Below the pieces are notes generated by a model. It saw only the letters and a program-made list of their open reading frames with translations, did not search any database and was not told the DNA's origin. Below, piece by piece: positions 23,102-32,449 of a DNA stretch of 64,000 nucleotides. The stretch covers positions 188,170,801 through 188,234,800 of the forward strand of contig JAIOJX010000025.1 of NCBI GenBank assembly GCA_022376925.1. The letters are read 5' to 3'. Position 1 is the first letter of the stretch, and every line of letters starts with the position of its first letter. The position numbers and the translations under genes are program-made. Source of the DNA: Tragulus kanchil (Eukaryota > Chordata > Mammalia > Artiodactyla > Tragulidae).

Positions 23102-25255
23102 TGTGGTGGTGGTTCATGGGGGTGGCCTCAGGGAGCCGGGACTCGACGCCGCGTGTTGGTAACCGTGGGCGGCACGCGCTCCTTCCCAACAGGAAGATGA
23201 GGACTGTCTAGGATGGCGGTGCTCTTCTGCCCAGCGCTCAGCCCCACCGCAGCCCCCGGCGGGCGGCTGGCTGCCCCCACCGGGCATCTCCTGCTTTGCC
23301 ATGACCTCTGCGCCCTGGGCTGGCCCGGCGGCCCTGACGGGCGGTGTGGCTGCCTTTTCTCGCACGTCTGTGCCGATGGAGGGCCCCTCCGCGTGGAGCT
23401 GGCTGTGCCCCTTTGGGCTGTGTGGCTTCCGGGGTCCACGTGGCGCAGCACAGGGTCGGCTTGGACCGCAAGGTGCCAGCTCTGCCCGCTGGGCCGGCGC
23501 AGGGGTCGGGTGCTGCCCCTGGAGCCCTCGCTCTGACCAGGGCCGGCGTCCCCCCGGGGTGCTCGCGTGTTTCGTGGCCCCGAAGCTGCCGATCGCTGCC
23601 TGTCACACGGCCCAAGTTCACCTCACTGGGTCTGTCCGATGTTCCTCAAACGCGATCCAGGTCCTGCTTTCTGCCGGGAGCCCGCGTCCCACGCTGCGCT
23701 TGTCCGGGGCCGGCCCGCTGCTTCGGCGGCTGGTCTCCGTGGTGGTGTCCGGGCCCCTCTGCCGTGCGGTTCGCGGTGTGCGGGTGCCTGGCGGGGCGCC
23801 TCGGGCCGCGGGACGCCCTGCTGTCCTCGCGGTCCCCCCACCGCTGCAGCCTCATCGACGGTTCCTGCCTGGAGCGCGACACGGCCCTGTCGGGGGGTGA
23901 CTTCAAACAGCTCCGTCCTTCCGTCTGTTTCCTGGCTGGCGTTTTCCCAAGAGGGAGAGCTCACCCCTCACCCCCCACCCCCTTCCTGATTGTCTCGGCT
24001 GTTGATGTCAGCCTGGGTTCATGGACCTTGCTTCTCTGTGAAGCACAGTCCGCTCGCCTCGTTCTCTCCGCTGCTGCCCTGGGGCCCCGACTCGAGGGCC
24101 CGGCGCCTGGAGAGAGCCGTCCGCTCGCCTCGTTCTCTCCGCTGCTCCCTGGGGCCCCGACTCGAGGGCCCGGCGCCTGGAGACAGCCGTCTCCCCACCG
24201 CTCCCCACAAGGACCCCGGGCCCGCCGGACGCCCCACAGGAGACGGACCTCACAAGGCCCTGTGGCTTCCTCCAACCCGCTCCTCACCCTGCCCTGGACA
24301 CCTGCCATCTATCCAAGGACTGTCGGGCCGTTTTTCAAATACGAGTTGTTTTGTTATTTATTTCAAATTTTATCTGGGCTGTTGTTACCTCTCTGGGGCT
24401 GTGTGTGCGACGTGCCGCCCGGGGGGTTTGACAGAGGGACCTGAGAGGCTCTGGGGCGGCCGGCTCGGCGGGCTGAGGGTGGCGCCGTGGCCATCAGGGC
24501 TAGGGAGGTTGCAGCAGACCTGGCCCGCCACAGGCTGGACCACCGCGCTGTGAAGTCCGTCCCCCGTGTGGGCATCTGGGTGGGGCCCCGAGGGCCTCGT
24601 GGGGAGCAGTAGGGAGACAGCTCTGTGGCTCGGCTCGTCCTGTTGGGGGCCTGGGTGCCGGGGCCGTGCGGCTGGCTCTGGCCCGGCCCTCGGGTCCTCA
24701 ACGCACTGAAGGGGGGCCGCTCCTGGTGCAGAGCTGCCCCTGGGGACCCGCTGGCCCATCCCTCCGGTCGGAGCCCTGGGGCCTGCCTGTGCTGGAAGAG
24801 GTGGCCAGCCCTGCTCAGGATGGGGCGGGACGCCCAGGGGCGCCGTCAGGGCAGAGCAGAGCGTGCTGGGTGCTCAAGACCTCGTGGACGGGCCGCAGAC
24901 GGAGGGCGCTGCTGTGGACAGCAAGCCCCTCTCCGGACCTGGACGCAGCCCCGGGGGCAGACGGTGCCTGAGGCTGGGTGGCGCCCACAGCCCCTGCGGC
25001 CCGCTCCCTGCGCCCAGAGGCGCCCGTCTCTTCTGGGGAAGCACCTCGGGTTTGCGGGGAAACCGCTTCTTCCGGCCGCCGAGGAATGCTGCTGAGACCT
25101 GCCGTGAGCGCGCGCGCTTCGGGATCGGAGGGCGGGCCTGCTGTGCGGTCTCTCCAGGGTCTGTCCGTGTTTCGATCACAGCTTCCGTGATGGCGGTGGT
25201 CCTGGCGCTGCCGGCAGGCCCCGGGGGGCTTCCTGGGGCTGAGGGGTGTGTGCGG
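23102..25255. other. FAM53A intron, GC-rich unique sequence
   Basis: Apart from the small tandem repeat at 24049-24189 and a short AT-rich stretch at 24325-24400, nothing is recognised. Open frames up to 366 codons (23344-24444) are GC-bias noise with no recognisable product. Confidence 0.5.
24049..24189 (+). repeat. Two-copy minisatellite, unit about 70 bp
   Basis: The unit starting TCCGCTCGCCTCGTTCTCTC and ending CGGCGCCTGGAGAGAGCCG occurs twice in direct tandem (24049-24119 and 24120-24189). The second copy is two bases shorter. This is a true local repeat, unlike the 1.1 kb duplications. Confidence 0.9.
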
Positions 25256-27407
25256 CTGCTTTGCACCAGGCCTGGGGGCAGTGAAGCTGCCTGGATGGTG
25301 ACCGGCCAGTTTGAGGTGGGTCCTGGGCGCCCGCCTGCATGGCCGTCACCTTGGATAGCCTGCCGCGTCCCAAACAGCCTCTGGGAAGTGGGTCCTTGAG
25401 GCCTGGTGGCCGTTGGGAACCCAGGGTCTGCAGACCCTGAGGTCCCACCCCTGCTCGTGAGCTCGGTTTCCAGGCACTCTCGTCTTTCCCTGTGACAGTT
25501 CCCGGTCGCGTCTGGTCACTACGGAGCCTCTGCCTCTGAGGGCCGGCCGTCCTCTGTCTTGGTCTGTCTTCTCCAGTCGCCAGGGCTCTCCTGTCCCTCT
25601 GCCTCTGCGGCGTCCTGGCTGGTGGCCTTCAGCAGCTCACAGGAGGCCGTGGCCGTGGCCAGGGAGCTCCTGTGGGCGTCCTGCTCTGCAGGCTCAGGGC
25701 CCTGCCCGTGGGTGTCTGCGGGGACTGGGCCCTGGCTCCCTGTCTCCATCTCTCTGTCTTGGCACCCCCACCCCTCCTAGGAGAGACCCTCTGCTTCAGT
25801 TGGGGGCGGGGCTCTCGCTGTGGGTGGAGTGGGGGAGGGGTGTTTAACTGTCGTGGTCAGCGGTCAGCTGCTGGCCGGGTCCAGCCGTCCAAGGCCAGGG
25901 TGTTTTCAAGGTCTCCGTGCCATTGGCCAGGGACTCAGGTGTCCCAGTGGCTTCTTCCATCAAGTGTGGCTGTCTGGCCTCCACCGTCTGGTGTCTGTTT
26001 GGAGCGGGGTGGGGTCCCCTCACGGGCTCTTACTCCATCCCCTCACTGTCCTTCAACCAGACCACAGCTTGTGTTACACGTTTCCAGGAACAAACGTGGG
26101 TGGGGGTCTTCACGCGGGAGGGCTGCAGGCTGCGAGGTCAGGACGGTCCCCACGTGGTGCTGGCGGGTGACAGGCATTAGCCGAGTGGCTTTTCTCGTAA
26201 TCCTGTGTGTGTGATGGTTTCTCTTTGCCGACAGGCATGAAGTGCGAAGAACCCTCCGCAATGGATGGCTTGTCTTTAAAACGGAAGCACAGCCTTTGCG
26301 GTTAGCAGCACCCTGCAGGGTTAGGGTGCGCCTGCTTTGCACCAGGCCTGGGCAGTGAAGCTGCCTGGATGGTGACCGGCCAGTTTGAGGTGGGTCCTGG
26401 GCGCCCGCCTGCATGGCCGTCACCTTGGATAGCCTGCCGCGTCCCAAACAGCCTCTGGGAAGTGGGTCCTTGAGGCCTGGTGGCCGTTGGGAACCCAGGG
26501 TCTGCAGACCCTGAGGTCCCACCCCTGCTCGTGAGCTCGGTTTCCAGGCACTCTCGTCTTTCCCTGTGACAGTTCCCGGTCGCGTCTGGTCACTACGGAG
26601 CCTCTGCCTCTGAGGGCCGGCCGTCCTCTGTCTTGGTCTGTCTTCTCCAGTCGCCAGGGCTCTCCTGTCCCTCTGCCTCTGCGGCGTCCTGGCTGGTGGC
26701 CTTCAGCAGCTCACAGGAGGCCGTGGCCGTGGCCAGGGAGCTCCTGTGGGCGTCCTGCTCTGCAGGCTCAGGGCCCTGCCCGTGGGTGTCTGCGGGGACT
26801 GGGCCCTGGCTCCCTGTCTCCATCTCTCTGTCTTGGCACCCCCACCCCTCCTAGGAGAGACCCTCTGCTTCAGTTGGGGGCGGGGCTCTCGCTGTGGGTG
26901 GAGTGGGGGAGGGGTGTTTAACTGTCGTGGTCAGCGGTCAGCTGCTGGCCGGGTCCAGCCGTCCAAGGCCAGGGTGTTTTCAAGGTCTCCGTGCCATTGG
27001 CCAGGGACTCAGGTGTCCCAGTGGCTTCTTCCATCAAGTGTGGCTGTCTGGCCTCCACCGTCTGGTGTCTGTTTGGAGCGGGGTGGGGTCCCCTCACGGG
27101 CTCTTACTCCATCCCCTCACTGTCCTTCAACCAGACCACAGCTTGTGTTACACGTTTCCAGGAACAAACGTGGGTGGGGGTCTTCACGCGGGAGGGCTGC
27201 AGGCTGCGAGGTCAGGACGGTCCCCACGTGGTGCTGGCGGGTGACAGGCATTAGCCGAGTGGCTTTTCTCGTAATCCTGTGTGTGTGATGGTTTCTCTTT
27301 GCCGACAGGCATGAAGTGCGAAGAACCCTCCGCAATGGATGGCTTGTCTTTAAAACGGAAGCACAGCCTTTGCGGTTAGCAGCACCCTGCAGGGTTAGGG
27401 TGCGCCT
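25256..27407 (+). repeat. Tandem duplication D7 (25256-26331 and 26332-27407)
   Basis: Two abutting direct copies, offset about 1076. Both begin CTGCTTTGCACCAGGCCTGG and both end GGGTTAGGGTGCGCCTGC. The only obvious indel is GGGGGC versus GGGC at the left end of the second copy. The unit carries the 5' part of a FAM53A exon, so that part appears twice (26235-26331 and 27309-27405). Confidence 0.96.
26235..26331 (+). pseudogene. FAM53A: Partial duplicate of the FAM53A 5'UTR exon
   Basis: Follows the strong acceptor GTTTCTCTTTGCCGACAG and carries the small upstream open frame, but the first D7 copy ends at 26331 before the start-codon region. The complete exon is at 27309-27560. Confidence 0.7.
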
Positions 27408-27482
27408 GCAGCACCCTGGGTCTCCCGACGCCTCTTCCAGACCCCGGGGCCCGTCGGTGCTGCCGCGGGCTCGGTCTGGACC
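27309..27482 (+). other. FAM53A: FAM53A 5' untranslated part of the first coding exon, with a small upstream frame
   Basis: Begins after a pyrimidine-rich acceptor (AG 27307-27308) and runs without a good donor into the FAM53A coding start, so it is probably the 5' UTR part of that exon. It contains an upstream open frame at 27311-27379, ATG to TAG, 22 codons beginning MKCEEPSAMDGLSLKRKHSL, which could limit translation of FAM53A. That the acceptor is used is inference. Confidence 0.55.
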
Positions 27483-27560
27483 GTGGTCACCCTCATCACC
27501 AAGACACTGCAGAACCAGCACCTGGACGACCCCCCTGGCAAGAGCTACGACGCTGGCCCG
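27483..27560 (+). CDS. FAM53A: FAM53A first coding exon (start codon reads GTG)
   Basis: FAM53A (dorsal neural-tube nuclear protein) is a vertebrate nuclear protein of the FAM53 family with no known enzymatic role. This exon reads VVTLITKTLQNQHLDDPPGK then SYDAGP and ends exactly at the donor GTGAGC (27561). It matches the FAM53A N-terminus, which begins MVTLIT, carries LQNQ and LDD, and ends its exon at AGP. In the place of the initiator ATG the sequence has GTG (27483-27485), still in a good context (ACC before, G after). No in-frame upstream ATG replaces it. Either this is a single-base error or variant, or this allele lacks the normal start. A SINE lies about 80 bases downstream. Confidence 0.88.
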
Positions 27561-27639
27561 GTGAGCCGCCCGCCCGGGTCGGGGCACGCCGGCGTCTTGC
27601 TGGCTGTGGTGCCCTCTGGCTGCGGTGTGCCCGCTCGGT

Positions 27640-27762
27640 AGCTGCGCTGAGAGGGGTTAGTTCCCCGAGGCAGGGGGATCGTAGCTTCCCAGCCAGGGCT
27701 TGAACCCAGGCCCCCTGCATTGGCAGGTGGGTTCTTAACCATTGGACCACCAGGGAAGTCCT
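27640..27762 (-). mobile_element. Short tRNA-derived SINE (CHR-1 type)
   Basis: The plus strand reads AGCCAGGGCTTGAACCCAGG (reversed B box), GCATTGGCAGGTGGGTTCTT, then CATTGGACCACCAGGGAAGT (reversed head). It sits 80 bases downstream of the FAM53A first-coding-exon donor. Confidence 0.88.
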
Positions 27763-27881
27763 ACCTTGTCAGTTTCTTAACGGGGGTCTTTTAATGAGAA
27801 AGTTTTAATTTCAATGCAGACAAATGTATCAGTGTAAATTAGTGTTGTATATTTTTTTAATCCCATTTAAGAAGTCTTTGG

Positions 27882-28215
27882 GGGCTTCCCTGGTGGCCCA
27901 GTGGGTAAGGACACTGCCTTGCAGTGCAAGGGGCGCCAGTGTGATCCCTGACCTGGGAAGAACCCACGTGCCGCGGAGCGGCTGGACTGATGTGTCCAAT
28001 GACCGAGCCAGAGCCCTGGAGCGCATGCGCCCAGAGCCGGCGCTCTGCAACGACAGCCGCCACCGCGATGGGAGGCCCACAGGAGCCAAAGAACAAAGAC
28101 GGATGAACAGAGAGAAACGAAAGAAGAATAGAAGTGGCCCGCCTGCTCCCCTCCCTCCCTAACCCGACCCCCGCCCAAAATAAATAAATAAATAAATCTT
28201 AAAAAAAAAAAAAAA
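27882..28215 (+). mobile_element. tRNA-derived SINE, long-tail family, full length
   Basis: Head GGGCTTCCCTGGTGGCCCAG, tail with GCCAAAGAACAAAGACGGAT, then TAAATAAATAAATAAAT and a long A run. It is flanked by AGAAGTCTTTG at 27870-27880 and 28217-28227, a target-site duplication. Confidence 0.93.
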
Positions 28216-28229
28216 AAGAAGTCTTTGGG

Positions 28230-28496
28230 GGCTTCCCTGGTGGCCCAGTGGATAAGGACACTGCCTTGCAGTGCAAGGGGCGCCGGTGTGATCCCTGACC
28301 TGGGAAGAACCCATGTGCCACGGAGCAGCTGGACCGATGTATCCAACTACTGAGCCGGAGCTCTGGAGCACATGCACCCGGAGCCGGTGCTCTGCGACGA
28401 GAGAGGCCACTGCGACGGGAGGCCTACACAGGCCAAAGAACGAAGATGGACGAAAATAGATAAATGAAAGACCAATAGAAGTGGCCAAAAAAAAGA
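28230..28496 (+). mobile_element. tRNA-derived SINE, long-tail family, second copy in tandem
   Basis: Same family as 27882-28215, with the tail AAAGAACGAAGATGGACGAA. It is bounded on the right by another AGAAGTCTTTGG (28499-28510), so the same short target occurs three times around two SINEs. Confidence 0.92.
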
Positions 28497-28510
28497 GAGA
28501 AGTCTTTGGA

Positions 28511-28650
28511 GGAAGGTTCCCTGGAGGAGGGCAAGGAAACCACTCTGGTACTCTTGCCTAGAGAATCCCATGGAGGGAGGAGCCTGCTGGGCTGCAGTCC
28601 ACAGTGTCGCACGGCGTCGGGCATGACTGAGGTGACTTGGCATGCACGCA
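28511..28650 (+). mobile_element. BovB/ART2-type SINE tail fragment
   Basis: CCCTGGAGGAGGGCAAGGAA, then GGAGCCTGCTGGGCTGCAGT, then ACTGAGGTGACTTGGCATGC. This is the tail module of ruminant ART2A/Bov-A elements, without a tRNA head. Confidence 0.85.
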
Positions 28651-28940
28651 GCAAGTCTGCCTGGTCTAAGTTGGGGAGACAGCCTCCTGCTTCTTCTGGA
28701 AGCGCTGCTGTCTTACTACAGCCGGCGGCCTGCGCCCTCCGGGCTGTCTGGTGGGTGGAGTGAGGCAGGTGCACGGGGGTCCGGCTGGCCCGGCACCGCT
28801 GACCATCCCTGTCCCATCGGAGGTCCCGTGGGGCTCCCGCGTTCGCCCAGAGGCAGCCCTGCTGTGCGTGTCCCATGGTCACTCCTGTCCTGGGTGGGCG
28901 ACGGGCCACAGAGAGAAGCCGGCCTCCCTGCCAACAGGCG

Positions 28941-31120
28941 GGGGGCGCTGGACTCGAGGCCTGGCCCGCCCGGCCCCAGTGCTCCTCCTGGCGGCGTGAG
29001 TTGTCACCTGGCTCTACTGCAGAGGTGGCGGCCTGAGACGGAGCCTCTGCGAGTGTGGCCTGGCACAGGGGAGCCCATGGCCCCCGCCGAGGCCTGCGCA
29101 CTCCCCCAGGGCGTGTCGCGCCGCCGGTGCTGTCCTGGGCGTGGCGGTCTGGGGGCCGCCACCCCGCTCACGCAGAGGCCTGGTCTAGTGCCCTCCGCTC
29201 CCTGCTGGGCTCCGTCCGGCTCCAGAGCTCCGGGGTGCTGGCCGCTGGGCGGCCTGTGTGTGCCCCGCCGGACTGCTGCGGAGCCTCCTCCTGGGGGACC
29301 AACCACCGTTTAACGTGCTCCTTTTAGGTGAAGCGGCAGAGAAGTTCCTCGTTTTGTCCTGAGTCTGCTATCCCCTGAGACGGTCCCCGAGGGGCCGGAG
29401 CCCCTGACCGAGAGTCGGGAGCTGTGGTGGAGGAGACTGGACCGGAGGGGCAGAGAGAGCTGAGCGACCACGTCTGCCCAGAGGTCTGGGCGGGGGAGAG
29501 CACGGGAGAGCGGGCAGACAGACAGACAGAGGCCTTGAGTGGACGCCGCTCCAAGGGGCCCTTCAGCCTCCCGGGGCCGACTGTGTCCAAGGAGAATGTC
29601 GTGGGCTTGAGCTGGGCTGTATGCCACGCGCCACGCTGCCCGCCCTCGTGGCCAGCGGGCCCACGCGCGTGGACGTGGTCAGAGTGGGATTGGCTTCCTG
29701 CGGAGTTGCCCACTGGGGCTGGGAGGACGGTGGTGGCGCGAGAGGGGCAGCAGTGGACACCTTTCACGGCCTTTACTCACCTGCGTAACAGTCTTGATTA
29801 AGAACAAAAGAGAAACAAAGGAAAGAAACAGCTGTGTTTTAGGGCCCAGGTGCTCTGCAGTGCACGGCTCTTTCCCTCTTCAGCCAGGAGGCCAGCGCTG
29901 GGCGACGGCGCCCACTGCAGGGGTGAACAGCCCCGTCTCTTTCCTGAGCTCCCTCTGAGTCTGAGCGTGTAAACACAGCGGCGAAACGTCTTTCTCTTCA
30001 CTTCCGGAATGCTGCGTGCAAACTGAACTCAGGGGCGCTGGACTCGAGGCCTGGCCCGCCCGGCCCCAGTGCTCCTCCTGGCGGCGTGAGTTGTCACCTG
30101 GCTCTACTGCAGAGGTGGCGGCCTGAGACGGAGCCTCTGCGAGTGTGGCCTGGCACAGGGGAGCCCATGGCCCCGCCGAGGCCTGCGACTCCCAGGGCGT
30201 GTCGCCCCGCGGTGTTTGTCCTGGGCGTGGCGGTCTGGGGGCCGCCACCCCGCTCACGCAGAGGCCTGGCCTAGTGCCCTCAGCTCCCAGCTGGGCTCCG
30301 TCCGGCTCCAGAGCTCGGGGTGCTGGCCGCTGGGCGGCCTGTGTGTGCCCCGCCGGACTGCTGCGGAGCCTCCTCCTGGGGGACCAACCACCGTTTAACG
30401 TGCTCCTTTTAGGTGAAGCGGCAGAGAAGTTCCTCGTTTTGTCCTGAGTCTGCTATCCCCTGAGACGGTCCCCGAGGGGCCGGAGCCCCTGACCGAGAGT
30501 CGGGAGCTGTGGTGGAGGAGACTGGACCGGAGGGGCAGAGAGAGCTGAGCGACCACGTCTGCCCAGAGGTCTGGGCGGGGGAGAGCACGGGAGAGCGGGC
30601 AGACAGACAGACAGAGGCCTTGAGTGGACGCCGCTCCAAGGGGCCCTTCAGCCTCCCGGGGCCGACTGTGTCCAAGGAGAATGTCGTGGGCTTGAGCTGG
30701 GCTGTATGCCACGCGCCACGCTGCCCGCCCTCGTGGCCAGCGGGCCCACGCGCGTGGACGTGGTCAGAGTGGGATTGGCTTCCTGCGGAGTTGCCCACTG
30801 GGGCTGGGAGGACGGTGGTGGCGCGAGAGGGGCAGCAGTGGACACCTTTCACGGCCTTTACTCACCTGCGTAACAGTCTTGATTAAGAACAAAAGAGAAA
30901 CAAAGGAAAGAAACAGCTGTGTTTTAGGGCCCAGGTGCTCTGCAGTGCACGGCTCTTTCCCTCTTCAGCCAGGAGGCCAGCGCTGGGCGACGGCGCCCAC
31001 TGCAGGGGTGAACAGCCCCGTCTCTTTCCTGAGCTCCCTCTGAGTCTGAGCGTGTAAACACAGCGGCGAAACGTCTTTCTCTTCACTTCCGGAATGCTGC
31101 GTGCAAACTGAACTCAGGGG
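28941..31120 (+). repeat. Tandem duplication D8 (28941-30031 and 30032-31120)
   Basis: Two abutting direct copies, offset about 1090, beginning GGGGCGCTGGACTCGAGGCC and ending AAACTGAACTCAGGGG. The second copy has lost C or G in several runs within its first 200 bases (about 30168-30215), while the rest agrees. No exon is recognised in the unit; a T-rich acceptor-like CTCCTTTTAG at 29317-29327 leads into a frame that closes within 12 codons. Confidence 0.96.
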
Positions 31121-31814
31121 GCCACTTGCTCTCTGTGGAGACGAGCGGTGAGGTGTAGGAGCCCCGCAGGTCTTCCTGGGCTGCTGGGGGCTCGGACCCT
31201 GGGAGCCGACCCGCAGGTGAGGTGTCCCTCTGCTCCTCTCCCTCCCCTGGACGGCGGTGTGCTGCGGTCACCGGGATAGGACAGGGGCCAGGAGGCTCGG
31301 CCACTTGAGTGGGTGCACGGGTCTGATTGTGGGCACGTGAGCCTGGGCGTGGGTGCCCCCACGGCTCAGCCCTGCTGGCCTCTCCGACTGACCGAGAGTC
31401 TTAGTGCCCCTGGCCACCCGGGGCCTCGCTCACGCCTCTCCCGGTGGCATCCTGGCCTCCTACCTGGGTCCCCTCAGCGAGAGCGAGCACAGAGCGGGGC
31501 GGCAGGGCTGCGGGGCACCCCCGGGCCAGTCACTGGGGCTCTGAGCTTCCCGAGCCCCTACCCGTCTGAGCCCACCAGGCTCAGAGCTGCTGACCGCTGG
31601 ACGCTGGGCCTCTCGAGGGACCTTCACACCCTCATCCGATGTTGGTGGTTTCGGGGTCACTGTGCCCTAGGTGCCCCCCACAGTGTGCGCTGGGGGCGCT
31701 ATTCCCCGTGGGCCGGGCCCCTCAGTACCCACAGCGGGCCTGGGCCGCCTGGAGCCCAGGGGTGCGGGCGCGGGAACGTGCACCGTCACCCGTCTCTCCT
31801 CTGGGGTTCCCCAG
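31121..31814 (+). other. FAM53A: FAM53A intron, end
   Basis: GC-rich single-copy sequence leading to the proposed acceptor (pyrimidine-rich TCTCTCCTCTGGGGTTCCCCAG, AG at 31813-31814). No repeat is recognised. The middle FAM53A exon expected upstream of here (around the FPLE motif in other mammals) was not found between 27561 and this point. Confidence 0.5.
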
Positions 31815-32449
31815 AAGCCAAGCGCCCCTGGGAGGTCGTCGGTGGAGGACGGCATGCCGGGAGCCCCTCCCCGCCTGGCCCCTGCAGCCCCAGCGCCCGC
31901 ACGGGGGACCTCAGGCACCCTGGCGGCCACCCTGGGCACCGCCCAGCAGGCGACCCTGCCGCTCCCTGTCGGGGCCGGGTGAGCGGGCGCGCCGCCCGGC
32001 CCCGTGGCACCCCGGCCGCTCTGGGGTCTGCACTCCGGTCTCCAAGAGGCGGTGGCACAGCGGCGGGAGGGCCACGCTGCGGGCGGGGAGGACCTGGCTG
32101 CCAGGCCGCGCCCTCCCCACCGCCAGCCCCGCTTTGCCCCTGGAGCCCCCGCCGGCTTCGGCCTGGGCCAGCGGCAGCCTCCCGGCCCCCGCGGGCCCCG
32201 TGCGCCCTCCCTGCTCCGCCGCCGGTCCCTGTCCCAGGGCTCTCTGGTGCCGGCGGGCGCGGCCAGCCCTGGGCCGGCAGCACACCCGCCTCCACGCCCG
32301 TGGGCGCGCCCGAGGTGGGCCTCCGCGGGGCTTCTCCGCTGCCGCTCGCAGCCCTGCCTGCACTCAGGCGCGCAGGGCCGGCAGAAGCGCAGGCGCGAGG
32401 AGGACGCCGACGGGCCGCGGCCGGCCCTGGACTTCCTGAAGATGACCGG
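31815..32449 (+). CDS. FAM53A: FAM53A large coding exon, with frame breaks
   Basis: Segments in all three plus-strand frames match successive parts of FAM53A. First KRPWEVVGGG..AGSPSPPGP (31821 on), like KSPWKALRGG...SGPF. Then CRSLSG.GERAR..PWHPG and VCTPVSKRRWHSGG (about 31953-32080), like HCRSLSEPEELAR...PW and VWTPVSKRR. Then RRRSLSQGSL and GLLRCRSQPC..SG, and finally KRRREEDADGPRPALDFLKM (to about 32445). The exon ends at GTGAGG (32450). At least two frame changes are needed, near 31925-31955 and 32150-32215, with a short excursion near 32290-32330. All fall in very GC-rich runs, so sequence errors are the simplest reason. The serine-rich and KRRREED nuclear-type basic motifs are the family signature. 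Confidence 0.82.

Noticed and set aside
23344..24444. 366-codon plus-strand frame
   Set aside because: GC-bias frame with overlapping frames on both strands, no start context or splice signals supporting it, and no known family.
29317..29360. Possible middle FAM53A exon after CTCCTTTTAG (encodes an AEKF-like stretch)
   Set aside because: The acceptor looks good and AEK is reminiscent of the expected exon, but the frame stops after about 11 codons and the rest does not match FAM53A.
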